Shown one piece after another: positions 25,072 through 34,495 of a stretch of DNA of 61,865 nt. Position numbers and translations under genes: made by a program. The notes below the pieces were generated by a model. The model did no database searches, had not been told where the DNA came from, and worked only from the letters and a program-made list of their open reading frames with translations. Position 1 is the first letter of the stretch. Every line of letters starts with the position of its first letter. The DNA lies in the NCBI RefSeq assembly GCF_031180965.1, contig NZ_JAPSLH010000026.1:1-61865 (forward strand), in the 5' to 3' direction. Source of the DNA: Chelativorans sp. (GTDB taxonomy: Bacteria; Pseudomonadota; Alphaproteobacteria; Rhizobiales; Rhizobiaceae).

Positions 25072-27749
25072 GCATGGAAGACGTGCAGCGGGGGGAGGGT
25101 GTGCGCACCACCTGCCCCTATTGCGGTGTCGGTTGCGGCGTGATCGCCAAACCGGAGGCCGACGGCACGGTCAAGATCAGCGGGGATCCGGACCACCCCG
25201 CCAATTTTGGGCGGCTCTGCTCGAAGGGTTCCGCCCTTGGAGAGACCATTGGGCTCGACGAGCGGCTGCTTTATCCGGAAATAGAGGGCCGCCGCGCCGG
25301 TTGGTACGAGGCGCTCGATCTTGTGGCGCAAAAATTTTCCGCGGCGATCACCGAGCACGGGCCGGACTCTGTTGCATTCTATGTCTCGGGCCAGCTTCTC
25401 ACGGAGGACTACTACATCGCGAACAAGCTGATGAAGGGGTTCATCGGCTCCGCTAATATCGATACGAATTCGCGCCTCTGCATGGCCTCGTCGGTCGCCG
25501 GCTACCGCCGCGCCTTCGGCTCCGACACGGTGCCGGGCACGTATGAAGACCTGGAGCTTGCCGACCTTGTGGTGCTCGTCGGCTCCAATCTCGCCTGGTG
25601 CCACCCAGTGCTTTACCAGCGGCTCGCGGCGGCCAAGGAGCGGCGGCCGGAGATTAAGGTGGTCCTGATTGACCCGCGGCGCACCATGACGGCCGACATC
25701 GCTGACCTGCACCTGGCGATAGCCGCCGATGGCGACACCGTGCTCTTTGCCGGCCTACTGCGTCACCTCGCGGAAAACGGAGTCGTTGCGAGGGACTACG
25801 TCGAAAACCACACAAACGGATTCAACAAAGCGCTCGCGGCGGCCCAGCCTTTCACGCCGCAAAGGGTGGCGGCGGAGACCGGCCTCACGCCCCAGGAGGT
25901 CGAGGCTTTCTACGAACTCTTCGCCCGGCATCCGCGCACCGTCACGATCTACAGCCAGGGCGTGAACCAATCGGCTGTTGGAACCGACAAGGTGAACGCC
26001 ATCATCAACTGCCATCTGGCGACCGGGCGCATCGGCCGGCCGGGCATGGGGCCATTCTCCGTCACCGGCCAGCCCAATGCCATGGGCGGTCGCGAGGTGG
26101 GCGGGCTCGCCAACATGCTGGCCGCCCATATGGACATCGAAAACTCCTGGCATCGTGAGCTGGTGCAGCGCTTCTGGCGCGCGCCGCGCATGGCGGAGAA
26201 GCCTGGGCTCAAGGCGGTGGATATGTTTCGCGCCGTGGCAGACGGACGCATCAAGGCGCTCTGGATCATGGCGACCAACCCGGCCGACAGCATGCCCGAT
26301 GCCGATGCGGTGGTGGAGGCGCTGAAGGCCTGCCCCTTCGTCGTCGTTTCCGATATTTCCAGCGCCACCGACACGATCCGCCATGCGCATGTGAAGCTGC
26401 CGTCCGCGGGCTGGGGCGAGAAGGACGGCACGGTGACCAATTCTGAGCGCCGTATCTCCCGCCAAAGGCCGTTCCTGCCCTCGCCCGGCGAGGCCCGACC
26501 CGATTGGTGGCAAATCCTCGAGGTCGCCCGGCGCATGGGCTTTGCCGAGGCTTTTCCCTATTCGAGTGCGGCCGAGATTTTCCGCGAACACGCGGCGCTG
26601 TCGGCCTATGAGAACGATGGCGCGCGGGATTTTGACATTGGAGCGTATGCGGGGATTGGGGCGCGGGAGTATGGGGAATTGAGCCCCTTTCAGTGGCCTG
26701 CGCCTACCGGCAGGCAGGAAGAGGGTGCCCTGCGCTTCTTCGCCGATGGCGGCTTCTACACGCCCGACCGCCGCGCGCGCTTTGTTGCCGTTGCCGCACG
26801 ACAGCGTAGCGTGACCGATGCGGAGTACCCGCTGGTACTCAACACTGGCCGGGTGCGCGATCACTGGCACACGATGACGCGGACGGGCAAAAGCGCCCGG
26901 CTCTCCGCGCATCTGGCGGAGCCCTTTGCGGAAATCCACCCCGAGGACGCCGCCCGCCACGGCATCGGCGAAGCGGAGCTGATGCGGGTGGAAAGCCGGC
27001 AGGGGGCCGCCGTCGTGCGCGCGCTGATCTCGCCAAGGCAGCGCCGGGGCTCGGTCTTCGTGCCCATGCACTGGACGGATCAGTTCGCCTCCAAGGGACG
27101 CGTCGCCGCGCTGATCGAGCCGGTCACCGACCCGTTCTCCGGGCAACCCGCCTCGAAGAACGTCGCTGTCCGCATAAAACCCTTTCAAGCTTCCTTCTAC
27201 GGTTTTGCGGTCTCGACCGCCCGTCCGGCGCCGGACGGGCTGGACTATTGGGCGCTGGCGCGGTCGGAGGACGGCTGGCGTGCCGAGATGGCGCATGCCG
27301 TGCCTCCGGAAAGCGCCGAGACGCTCTTTCGCCGCCTCCTGCGTCTTCCCGGCAGCGTGGAGATCATCGCCTATCATGATGACCGTAAGGGCGACCACCG
27401 CCTCGCCACATTTGCGGGGGAGCGGCTCGTCGGCGCCCTCTACCTTTCGCCGGGCCCGGTCGCCGTCTCGCGCAGCTTCGCTTCCGCCCAGCTGGGGCAG
27501 GTCCATCGGGACGCTCGCGCGCGCTACCGCGTTGTCGCAGGCAGGGCAGGCGCGGACCGGCCTGATCCGGGCGCCATCGTCTGCTCCTGCTTCGGCGTGG
27601 GAATCAACCAGATCACCGCCGCCGCAAGGTCAGGCTGCGGCAGCGTCGAGGCTGTCGGCAGGGTGCTCTATGCAGGCACGAATTGCGGCTCCTGCCGCGC
27701 CGAGATCCGCGCGATCGTGGAGGCGAATGGGGTGATGGCGGCGGAATAG
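25068..27749 (+). CDS. narB: Assimilatory nitrate reductase catalytic subunit (molybdopterin, Fe-S)
   Basis: This 893-residue enzyme (NasA/NasC/NarB type) reduces nitrate to nitrite. The N-terminal [4Fe-4S] motif CPYCGVGCGV ... RLCSKG is followed by the molybdopterin oxidoreductase core (VVLVGSNLAWCHPVL, GPFSVTGQPNAMGGREVGG, ATNPADSMPDADAV) and the dinucleotide-binding domain (TGRVRDHWHTMTRTGKSARL). A C-terminal BFD-like [2Fe-2S] domain (IVCSCFGVGINQI ... TNCGSCRAEIRA) is present, as in NADH-linked enzymes. Start is GTG, translationally coupled to nirD. It ends the operon; no molybdenum-cofactor or sirohaem genes follow. Confidence 0.94.
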   Translation: MSMEDVQRGEGVRTTCPYCGVGCGVIAKPEADGTVKISGDPDHPANFGRLCSKGSALGETIGLDERLLYPEIEGRRAGWYEALDLVAQKFSAAITEHGPDSVAFYVSGQLLTEDYYIANKLMKGFIGSANIDTNSRLCMASSVAGYRRAFGSDTVPGTYEDLELADLVVLVGSNLAWCHPVLYQRLAAAKERRPEIKVVLIDPRRTMTADIADLHLAIAADGDTVLFAGLLRHLAENGVVARDYVENHTNGFNKALAAAQPFTPQRVAAETGLTPQEVEAFYELFARHPRTVTIYSQGVNQSAVGTDKVNAIINCHLATGRIGRPGMGPFSVTGQPNAMGGREVGGLANMLAAHMDIENSWHRELVQRFWRAPRMAEKPGLKAVDMFRAVADGRIKALWIMATNPADSMPDADAVVEALKACPFVVVSDISSATDTIRHAHVKLPSAGWGEKDGTVTNSERRISRQRPFLPSPGEARPDWWQILEVARRMGFAEAFPYSSAAEIFREHAALSAYENDGARDFDIGAYAGIGAREYGELSPFQWPAPTGRQEEGALRFFADGGFYTPDRRARFVAVAARQRSVTDAEYPLVLNTGRVRDHWHTMTRTGKSARLSAHLAEPFAEIHPEDAARHGIGEAELMRVESRQGAAVVRALISPRQRRGSVFVPMHWTDQFASKGRVAALIEPVTDPFSGQPASKNVAVRIKPFQASFYGFAVSTARPAPDGLDYWALARSEDGWRAEMAHAVPPESAETLFRRLLRLPGSVEIIAYHDDRKGDHRLATFAGERLVGALYLSPGPVAVSRSFASAQLGQVHRDARARYRVVAGRAGADRPDPGAIVCSCFGVGINQITAAARSGCGSVEAVGRVLYAGTNCGSCRAEIRAIVEANGVMAAE

Positions 27750-27812
27750 TTGGTGGTGATTAGTGGATGGCGTACCGGTCGGTACCGCACTTCACGGCCA
27801 TTTACCACCCGC

Positions 27813-27989
27813 TCAAATCAGCGCCATCCCCTTCATGCTGGCATGGCCGTTCTTGCCGATGATGATGTGGTCATGCACGGTGATGCCGAGGGGCTGGGCC
27901 GTCGTGATGATCGTCTTCGTCATCTCGATATCGGCGCGTGACGGTGTCGGGACGCCTGAAGGGTGATTGTGCAGACCGCTTCGCATTCT
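27813..27989 (-). pseudogene. RadC (JAB/MPN domain) C-terminal fragment
   Basis: About 58 residues match the end of RadC proteins: HNHPSGVPTPSRADIEMTK (the metal-binding HxH...S...D of the JAMM motif) then PLGITVHDHIIIGKNGHAS. The N-terminal two thirds, including the catalytic Glu, is missing; the homology stops at about 27989. Truncation here suggests a breakpoint between the conserved nitrate locus and the acquired region to its right. Confidence 0.75.
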
Positions 27990-28081
27990 AGCCAAAATAT
28001 TGATCTTATGTAGGAAAATCTCATCTCGATGGGGTCTTGGGGGATGTTACTGGGAGCCGTTTCAAATGAGCGGTCGGACGG

Positions 28082-28312
28082 TCACGCTTCGTCACTGGAG
28101 ATCACGGTAAGTCGCCTTGTCGCACTGCACATGATCATATTCTTCCGATCCCATGCCTCAAGCGCCTCGACGGGGTAAAGCACCGCTTTGCCGATCTTTA
28201 CAAAGTCGGGCCCAACCCGCATTGCACGCCAATTCCGCAATGTACCAACGCTGATCTGGCCGCGATATCGATCCGACACCTCTTCAGCGGTTAGGAACTT
28301 GGGTGACTCCAC
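28082..28312 (-). CDS. AlpA/excisionase-like helix-turn-helix protein
   Basis: The 76-residue protein reads FLTAEEVSDRYRGQISVGTL followed by NWRAMRVGPDFVKIGKAVLYP, the MerR-like HTH_17 pattern shared by phage excisionases and AlpA regulators. The start is GTG with GGGAGG five bases upstream. Such genes lie next to integrase genes in mobile elements and promote excision or act as regulators; here no integrase is visible in the window, but the truncated radC next to it supports an element end. Confidence 0.7.
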   Translation of the reverse strand: MESPKFLTAEEVSDRYRGQISVGTLRNWRAMRVGPDFVKIGKAVLYPVEALEAWDRKNMIMCSATRRLTVISSDEA

Positions 28313-28971
28313 CGATACCTCCCTGTGGTCTAGGTGTATCGGTAGGTAAGCTTAATCACACTCGGCCAGAAGATTGTGGCAGCGGCAGTCGCGCAAAGAC
28401 GGGAATTTGGCGGCAAATTCGCAGAGGCGGCTATGGACGTCTCATAGAGCGTGTCTTGTATAAGTAGGACCTGTTGAGCCGACCCGGACCTGTCCAGAAC
28501 ACGTGTACTGAGCTGTGGAAGCGGGTAGGTGTGTGTGGCGACGTCTTCCAGATCCTGCCGGAGTTCGACAAGTTGCTTTGATCCGCCGCGCCGCTGCTGA
28601 CGCTCTATGACCGTGTGACTTGTTGCTGCGCACCCCGTTCGCGGTCGAAAGACCCGCCGCGCCGCATGGCCCGCCCCGATGTTCGAATGGTTCCTCGTTC
28701 AGGTCGACGAATTCGGCTTCCTTTAGCAGCTAGACTAATCGCTATTTTTTGATCGTTCCAACGCCTAGCACGTCTCGCTGCACGCCGAAGTGATTAGGGG
28801 AAAATTCGCTCACCGGCCTTGCGCCGAGAGTGATTATCGATTATCGATAAAAAGTGGCAGCGGAACTTACCTTGTGCACCCGCCCGTTGCCACGATGGGT
28901 GGAGGGGCCTCGAGTGGCAAGCTGTCGTTCCTCGACACTCGTGATGCTTAAAACTCGCAACCAGGACGCTG
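28313..28971. other. Gene-poor spacer, possible degraded DNA
   Basis: About 660 bases without a recognisable gene in either strand; reading frames are short and lack codon bias, so it may be remnant mobile-element DNA. The only clear structure is the palindrome listed separately at 28834-28850. Confidence 0.4.
28834..28850. promoter_or_regulatory. Palindromic operator candidate upstream of the GntR gene
   Basis: TTATCGA-TTA-TCGATAA is a perfect 17-base inverted repeat and also contains the direct repeat GATTATC twice. It lies about 120 bases before the GntR start, in AT-rich sequence, and could be its operator. Confidence 0.4.
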
Positions 28972-29688
28972 GTGAGAATAGATCGAATGTCTAAAGTCGC
29001 TCCAAATACCCCGACTTACATCCGTATATCGGACCTGATTAGGAAGGATATATTCGCGGGTGCCTTCGTGGCGGGGCAAAGACTTAAGGTGCTCGAACTC
29101 GCCAACCGGTATGCAACGAGCCAGATGCCCATCAGAGAGGCGTTGCACATCCTTCAGGGCGAAGGCTTGGTACAGGTTCTGCCTAATAGAGGCGCAGTGG
29201 TCCAAGCCATCGACGAGAAGTTCCTCTCCGATCACTATGACATGCTCAAGGCTCTCGAGATGTTGCTAGTCCGGCAGGCGGCGGAAGCGGTCACGCCGGA
29301 GGCCATCCCGCTGCTTAGAGGGGAGGCTGACCGGTTTCGAAAGGCTGCGGATAAGGGCGAGACTGCGCCATGTCTGCAGGCCGACAAGCGGTTTCACCGC
29401 GCGATCAATCGGTTTAGCAAAAACGACCTCGCGCTCAGCTTCGTTGAGCGGCAGAGCAAGGTTCCGGACGCCCAGCGGCTGCGCGTTGGCTACAGTGGCG
29501 ACCGTCTGCAGCAAGCGGCCGCCGAGCACGATCAGCTCGTCCAGGCGCTTTCCCGGAATGACGGCGAAGAAGCGACGCGGATTATGGACGCTCATTTGAC
29601 CGGTGCGAAGCATGACCTTTTCGAAAGGCTCGCTGAAACGCACGATGTGCGCTTCGGAGGTTCGGCACGACGGCGGCAGACTAGTTGA
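28972..29688 (+). CDS. GntR-family transcriptional regulator (FadR/FCD subfamily)
   Basis: The 238-residue protein has an N-terminal winged HTH (ISDLIRKDIFAGAFVAGQRL, then YATSQMPIREALHILQGEGL) and an all-helical FCD effector domain with metal-ligand type residues (HRAINRFSKNDLA, EHDQLVQAL, MDAHLTGAKHDL). It presumably represses the carbohydrate module that follows and responds to a sugar acid or related compound. GTG at 28972 has AGGA upstream; ATG 28987 is an alternative. The stop lies 32 bases before the next gene. Confidence 0.85.
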   Translation: MRIDRMSKVAPNTPTYIRISDLIRKDIFAGAFVAGQRLKVLELANRYATSQMPIREALHILQGEGLVQVLPNRGAVVQAIDEKFLSDHYDMLKALEMLLVRQAAEAVTPEAIPLLRGEADRFRKAADKGETAPCLQADKRFHRAINRFSKNDLALSFVERQSKVPDAQRLRVGYSGDRLQQAAAEHDQLVQALSRNDGEEATRIMDAHLTGAKHDLFERLAETHDVRFGGSARRRQTS

Positions 29689-29720
29689 GCAATCGGGGCA
29701 ATATGGTCAGGGAGGAAACA

Positions 29721-31262
29721 ATGGTGCCGCCGTCGCTTCTATTCCCAGAGCTTTATAACTGTGTCGGATCGAGTGGCTTGTTTAAGAGAATGAAGCCGTT
29801 TGCTGACGCTATCCCACTCGACAGCCCTGAAAACATTCTCACGCAGTTCAGGGATGACCCGCCGCGCACTGACGATCAATTGCGGGCCTTCGTGGGGCGC
29901 TGGTTTGAGATACCTTCGGATGCATTGCCTCAAGTGAATGAACAAGAACTCCTCCCTCTGCGGGCTCACATCGAGACGCGTTGGGACCAGGCCACAACCG
30001 ACGCACGAAATGCGGCCGCCAACTCCTCGCTCATCCCTGTTCCCGGAAGGTTTATCACCTCCGGCGGCATGTGGCGCGAGCAATATTACTGGAACACCTA
30101 TTTCCTGATGATCGGGCTCGGGGCCCAGCGCATCGCGCTTCAAAGCGAGATGGCGGAAAACATCGCTCACCTCATCGATCGTTTCGGCTACGCGCCAAAC
30201 GGGAACCGCACCTATTACCTCAGCCGGTCCCAGCCGCCGCTTTTCTACAAAATGGCCGGACTGCTTGCGCCAGAGGACGAGACAGAGGCCTTCGTCAAGT
30301 ACCTGCCGCAGCTCAGGAAAGAACATACCTACTGGATGTGCGGGGAAGGAGCATTGAGACCCGGAGAAGCGTATCGGCATGCGGTCATGATGCCAGATGG
30401 CAGCATCCTAAACCGCTACTGGGATGATCGTGATACCCCAAGGGACGAGGCCTATTTTCGAGACCTCTCGATTGCTGCCGCCTCCGCGCGTCCCGAGCGG
30501 GAACTTTTCCGCGACATTCGTGCAGGGGCTGAGAGCGGCTGGGACTTTAGCTCGCGCTGGTTTGCCGACGGTATGACAATGGCAAGCATTGCCACCACCT
30601 CGATCATCCCGACTGATCTCAACGCCTTCCTGTATGGTCTTGAGAGAGCAATCCAGCAGGGATGCGAACGCACTGGAGATCGTAAGGGTGGCGCCGAGTT
30701 CGAGGAGCGTGCCGATTTGCGCCGCGCCGCGATGAATGCCTGGCTCTGGAACGAGGCGCTAGGGTTGTTCGATGACTACGACTGGATGGTCAACCAAAAG
30801 CGTAACGCAGTGACCGCTGCCGCCTTTGCGCCCCTATTTGCCAGGCTCGCCACACCCGAGCAAGCAACTCGCACGGCTCACCGCGTTCGAGCCAGCCTTT
30901 TGGTCACAGGCGGACTAACCAGCACAGACCGGTCGACCGGCGAACAATGGGACGCGCCTTACGGATTTGCAGCCATGCAGTGGATCGGCGTAGTCGGCCT
31001 GCGCGAATATGGGATTGAGGCTCTCGCTAAGGAGATTGCGCGGCGGTGGCTGCATACCGTCGCCGGCGTATATCTGGAAACGGGGCGGCTCTTCGAAAAA
31101 TACGACCTTGTCGCCGCGCGGGCCGGAGGGGGTGGTGGTTACCCGGTTCAGAGCGGACAAGGGTGGACAGCGAGCGTCACTGCCGCGCTGATGGATTTGT
31201 ATCCCGAGTACTCGCGCCTGGGCGACGTTGCGCCCGCCCCTGCCATACTACCTCCCGCCTGA
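29721..31262 (+). CDS. GH37 (trehalase)-like glycosidase with altered substrate-binding residues
   Basis: The 513-residue protein keeps the (alpha/alpha)6 trehalase framework: APNGNRTYYLSRSQPPLFYKM, ESGWDFSSRWF (general acid Asp), IPTDLNAFLYGLERAI, QWDAPYGFAAMQW and FEKYD (general base Glu). The first signature, normally PGGRFxExYYWDxY, reads SGGMWREQYYWNTY, so the Arg, Phe and Asp that hold the glucose are Met, Trp and Asn; the glycine-rich loop normally GGGGEY is GGGGGY, with its Glu gone. There is no signal peptide, so action is cytoplasmic. GGAGG before ATG 29721 sets the start. Catalysis seems intact, but trehalose is probably not the substrate. Confidence 0.8.
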   Translation: MVPPSLLFPELYNCVGSSGLFKRMKPFADAIPLDSPENILTQFRDDPPRTDDQLRAFVGRWFEIPSDALPQVNEQELLPLRAHIETRWDQATTDARNAAANSSLIPVPGRFITSGGMWREQYYWNTYFLMIGLGAQRIALQSEMAENIAHLIDRFGYAPNGNRTYYLSRSQPPLFYKMAGLLAPEDETEAFVKYLPQLRKEHTYWMCGEGALRPGEAYRHAVMMPDGSILNRYWDDRDTPRDEAYFRDLSIAAASARPERELFRDIRAGAESGWDFSSRWFADGMTMASIATTSIIPTDLNAFLYGLERAIQQGCERTGDRKGGAEFEERADLRRAAMNAWLWNEALGLFDDYDWMVNQKRNAVTAAAFAPLFARLATPEQATRTAHRVRASLLVTGGLTSTDRSTGEQWDAPYGFAAMQWIGVVGLREYGIEALAKEIARRWLHTVAGVYLETGRLFEKYDLVAARAGGGGGYPVQSGQGWTASVTAALMDLYPEYSRLGDVAPAPAILPPA

Positions 31263-31309
31263 GCTCGGCGCGTGGGTAAAGTTATCTAAATCAGAGTGGG
31301 AGGAAGAAA

Positions 31310-32653
31310 ATGTGCTCAATATCCCGACGCGTGCTTTCCGGAACGACCCGGCTTGCGAGACCCGCGGCCGTGGCGGTGACGCTGGCGGCCGCGGCTACCG
31401 CCGTTGCTAGTGAGCCAATCGTCATTTCGTGCGGAGCGTGCCAGGAAAGCCCCAGCGACCCCTTCTTGCAATACAACTACGAGGCCACTCAACGGTTCAA
31501 CACCGCCCATGAGAGGCGGTATCACGTTCAGGTCAGGCAGAATCAATATGCTAATTCCGGCGGTCCTGAACGACTTCAATATTATCAGCGCCTGGCCGTG
31601 GCCGACGACCTTCCCGACGTCTTCCTGCTTAACGCTTCCGAGATCAAGGAACTCCGGCAGACTGGCAAGCTGCGCGATCTGACTCAGGACCTAGCAACTG
31701 ACATATCCTGGCGGGACTCGTTTGCGAAAGACGTGTTTTCCGCACTTTCGGACGACAATGGCCGTATTTGGGCAATCCCCCAGCAGCGCGATGCGATCGG
31801 CATTTACTATAATCGTGATATGCTGGCCTCGGCTGGCTACTCTGACTTTCCCGAGACATGGGAGGATTTTGAGGCTGCCGCAGAAAAACTCAAGGCGGCC
31901 GGCCATATAGCCATCGCGCTGGATGGGGCATGGTCAACGCTCCTGATGTGGTCCAACCTCATCGGCACTCATCCCGAAGCGAACGGTTTCCTTCAGGAGG
32001 GGATAAGATACGCCGATGACTACCCATTAAATCCGGCGGTCGTGACGGCCACCGAGACGCTCAAGCGCTGGCACAACGCTGGGTATGTGAACGCTGACGC
32101 GTTCTCGGGCGATTTCCAGAATGCGGCTGCTGCTTATCTGAGTGGCGAGGCCGCGATGGTAGCGAACGGTCCTTGGATGGTGAACACGCAGCTAAGGACC
32201 AACGCCGCCATCGAGGGGTTGTATGAGAGGACCGGCTATGCGCCGTCGCCGGGCTGGGAGCCGGGCGCCCGGGGGGCCATCGTTGTCACTGGAGCGGGCT
32301 GGTCGAGTGGCCATACCGCAAATGATGAGACAGCCGAGGCGGTGCTGGCATTCCTCAAGTTCCTGTCGTCGCCGGAAGAGCAGTTGGAACAAGCCCGTCT
32401 AACTGGCGCGCGTCCAGCAGTGAAGATCGAGCCCGAAGCTATCGTGGCGAGTAACCTCGAGCCCCTCGGCTCGACGCTCGCCGAGCAAGCAGACTCGCTC
32501 GCCTTCACCTATCCGCATTGGCGGGTCCATGCGCCCGGCCTTTTCCTGGAGGCCTGGAGAAATCTCTGGCCGGCATACGTTCGAGGGGAACTGAACTCTG
32601 AGACCTTCCTCCAGCGTCTTGCCAACGACGCTGGTGCTAAGCCCCGAGGCTAA
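31310..32653 (+). CDS. ABC transporter sugar-binding protein (family 1)
   Basis: The 447-residue product has a signal peptide (RPAAVAVTLAAAATAVAS) and the family 1 solute-binding fold: RLAVADDLPDVFLLNASEI, GRIWAIPQQRDAIGIYYNRDML, YLSGEAAMVANGPWMV and AVLAFLKFLSSPEEQ. Two close cysteines follow the signal (SCGACQES). It captures a carbohydrate in the periplasm for the two permeases downstream. GGAGG precedes the ATG and the next gene begins 2 bases after the stop. Confidence 0.88.
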   Translation: MCSISRRVLSGTTRLARPAAVAVTLAAAATAVASEPIVISCGACQESPSDPFLQYNYEATQRFNTAHERRYHVQVRQNQYANSGGPERLQYYQRLAVADDLPDVFLLNASEIKELRQTGKLRDLTQDLATDISWRDSFAKDVFSALSDDNGRIWAIPQQRDAIGIYYNRDMLASAGYSDFPETWEDFEAAAEKLKAAGHIAIALDGAWSTLLMWSNLIGTHPEANGFLQEGIRYADDYPLNPAVVTATETLKRWHNAGYVNADAFSGDFQNAAAAYLSGEAAMVANGPWMVNTQLRTNAAIEGLYERTGYAPSPGWEPGARGAIVVTGAGWSSGHTANDETAEAVLAFLKFLSSPEEQLEQARLTGARPAVKIEPEAIVASNLEPLGSTLAEQADSLAFTYPHWRVHAPGLFLEAWRNLWPAYVRGELNSETFLQRLANDAGAKPRG

Positions 32654-32655
32654 CA

Positions 32656-33600
32656 ATGAGTTCCTCTATGGCGACCGTCCGTTGCCCTTGGCGTTTGAAA
32701 TGGCGGCGGGCGCGAGTCGGGAGAGATACGGCAATGATCCGGTCGGGTATGCGGCTTCCAATTGCCCTCTCCCTCGCTCCCGGCGTGGCCTTGTTTGCGA
32801 CCTTTTTCGTCGTGCCTTTCGCCTTGTTAGTCACTTCCTCTTTCTCCGAATGGAGCGGCCTAGAGTTCAGATTCACGGGACTAGAGAATTTCCAGCGCAT
32901 GCTGGCCGACTTCGTGTTTTGGAGGGCCGCCGGCAACACAGTCTTCTACAGTGCGGTCGGCGTTTTCGTACAGGTGCCGCTCGGCTGCCTGATCGGGATA
33001 ATCCTGGCCCAGAAGATTCGCGGCTGGAAGGTGTTCCGGGCGATCATCTTCGTCCCTTGGGTTATTTCGGGCGCGGCTTTCGCGCTCGTGTTTTCAATGT
33101 TCTACAACCCTCGCTTTGGCCTACTTAACGACATTCTGGCTCTGTTCGGCTTTGCTAGCCGGCATGACTGGCTGTTTGATACATCGACCGCACGCTTTGC
33201 AATTGCTGGCACCTTCGCCTTCGTCCTCGGCTTCACCATGATTGTGGTCATGGCTGAGATCGCCAGTATCCCTAAGGAACTTTACGAAGCTGCGGAATGC
33301 GATGGCGCCCAAGGGTGGCGGCTGCACCGCTACATCACTCTTCCGTTGCTCCGTAATGCCATCGGCACCTGCGTGCTCATCCGATTACTGTCGGACATTG
33401 GGTTATTCGACATTGTCTACATCCTCACCCTCGGCGGGCCGAACGATTCAACCGTTACCTTGGCGCTGTACGGCTATCGCGCTTATCTGAGCGGCGAATG
33501 GGGCTTTGCGAGCGCAATAGGATCTACGATCCTGCTGATCGGGCTGGTTCTCATCCTCTCGGTTAGCCGTCTATTCCGACTCGGAGAGAGAGCTCAATGA
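32656..33600 (+). CDS. ABC sugar transporter permease (MalF/UgpA type)
   Basis: The product (314 residues) has six hydrophobic helices and the EAA loop ELYEAAECDGAQGWRLHRYITLPLL that docks the ATPase. The first 26 residues are Arg-rich and unusual; ATG at 32734 (MIRSGMRLPIALSLAPG) is an alternative start behind GGGAGAG. It pairs with the overlapping permease downstream (ATGA). Confidence 0.88.
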   Translation: MSSSMATVRCPWRLKWRRARVGRDTAMIRSGMRLPIALSLAPGVALFATFFVVPFALLVTSSFSEWSGLEFRFTGLENFQRMLADFVFWRAAGNTVFYSAVGVFVQVPLGCLIGIILAQKIRGWKVFRAIIFVPWVISGAAFALVFSMFYNPRFGLLNDILALFGFASRHDWLFDTSTARFAIAGTFAFVLGFTMIVVMAEIASIPKELYEAAECDGAQGWRLHRYITLPLLRNAIGTCVLIRLLSDIGLFDIVYILTLGGPNDSTVTLALYGYRAYLSGEWGFASAIGSTILLIGLVLILSVSRLFRLGERAQ

Positions 33601-34433
33601 ATCTCCCTTCTTTCCGACAGTCTCTATCTACCCTTGCCATCTACAGTACGCTCGCGCTTGCGGCACTTGTCGCGCTCGGCCCTACCGCATGGGTGATGCT
33701 GTCTTCCTTCAAGACTGCGCGTCAAATCTTCTCCGGTTCGGGACTCCTGCCGTCTCCATTTACGTTGCAGGGGTACGTCGATGCCTTTGCGCAGGTACGC
33801 CTGCACGAGTATCTGCTCAACACATTGGTCTACGCGGCCGGTGGCACGCTGGGTGCGCTGACAGTCGCCACCCTGGCTGCCTACCCGCTTGCGCGATACC
33901 GTTTTGCCGGCCGCAATACGCTAGTTGCGCTTATCAGCCTGGCGCTCGCACTACCCGTGGTGGGCCTTGCGGTACCAGAGTTTTTCATCATGCGCGCGCT
34001 CGGACTGTTCGATACAAAATGGGGATTGATTATCTTCTACAGCGCGCAACTGTTCCCCTTGTCTTTCGTCATTCTACGCTCATTCCTACTCAGTCTCCCG
34101 ACTGATCTGGAAGAGGCAGCGCTGATCGACGGCGCCGGGTATTTCCGTATCGTGCTCCAGATTATCGTGCCGTTATGCCGCCCCGCGCTGGCGACCGCCG
34201 CCGTGGTGGCCTTTGTGATTATCTGGAATGACTTCTTCTTCGCCAACCTCCTTACCACCTCGCAGGAAAACCAGAACGCTCAAATCGCGCTCGCCGGATT
34301 CAGATCGCAGTTCCGGTTCAACGTCACCGGCGCACTGGCTGGGGCGACACTTGTCATGTTGGTGCCCATCGTCGTGTTTCTGGCGCTTCAGCGTCAGGTG
34401 ATCGCAGGGCTGACCGCTGGATCAACGAAATGA
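33597..34433 (+). CDS. ABC sugar transporter permease (MalG/UgpE type)
   Basis: The 278-residue membrane protein has six helices and the EAA motif DLEEAALIDGAGYFRIVLQI. The start overlaps the previous stop (ATGA), and the oxidoreductase frame begins near its end. With the preceding permease, the binding protein and the MalK-type ATPase at 35814 it completes a carbohydrate importer. Confidence 0.88.
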   Translation: MNLPSFRQSLSTLAIYSTLALAALVALGPTAWVMLSSFKTARQIFSGSGLLPSPFTLQGYVDAFAQVRLHEYLLNTLVYAAGGTLGALTVATLAAYPLARYRFAGRNTLVALISLALALPVVGLAVPEFFIMRALGLFDTKWGLIIFYSAQLFPLSFVILRSFLLSLPTDLEEAALIDGAGYFRIVLQIIVPLCRPALATAAVVAFVIIWNDFFFANLLTTSQENQNAQIALAGFRSQFRFNVTGALAGATLVMLVPIVVFLALQRQVIAGLTAGSTK

Positions 34434-34495
34434 TGTCGCAGTGGTCGGAGATAGCGCACGGTTCGATGGAATCGGCTCCGAAAGGAGACCGGCGT

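Noticed and set aside
27766-27792. Hairpin with GGTACC arms after the nitrate reductase gene
   Set aside because: It has a bulge and no T-run, so it cannot be called a terminator with confidence.
28442-28633. Small minus-strand frame in the gene-poor spacer
   Set aside because: No ribosome binding site, no domain and a composition typical of random sequence.
31070-31140. Loss of the catalytic base in the trehalase-like protein
   Set aside because: The Glu missing from the glycine-rich loop is not the general base as I reckon it against E. coli TreA; the base falls in EKYD, which is present. Only substrate binding seems changed.
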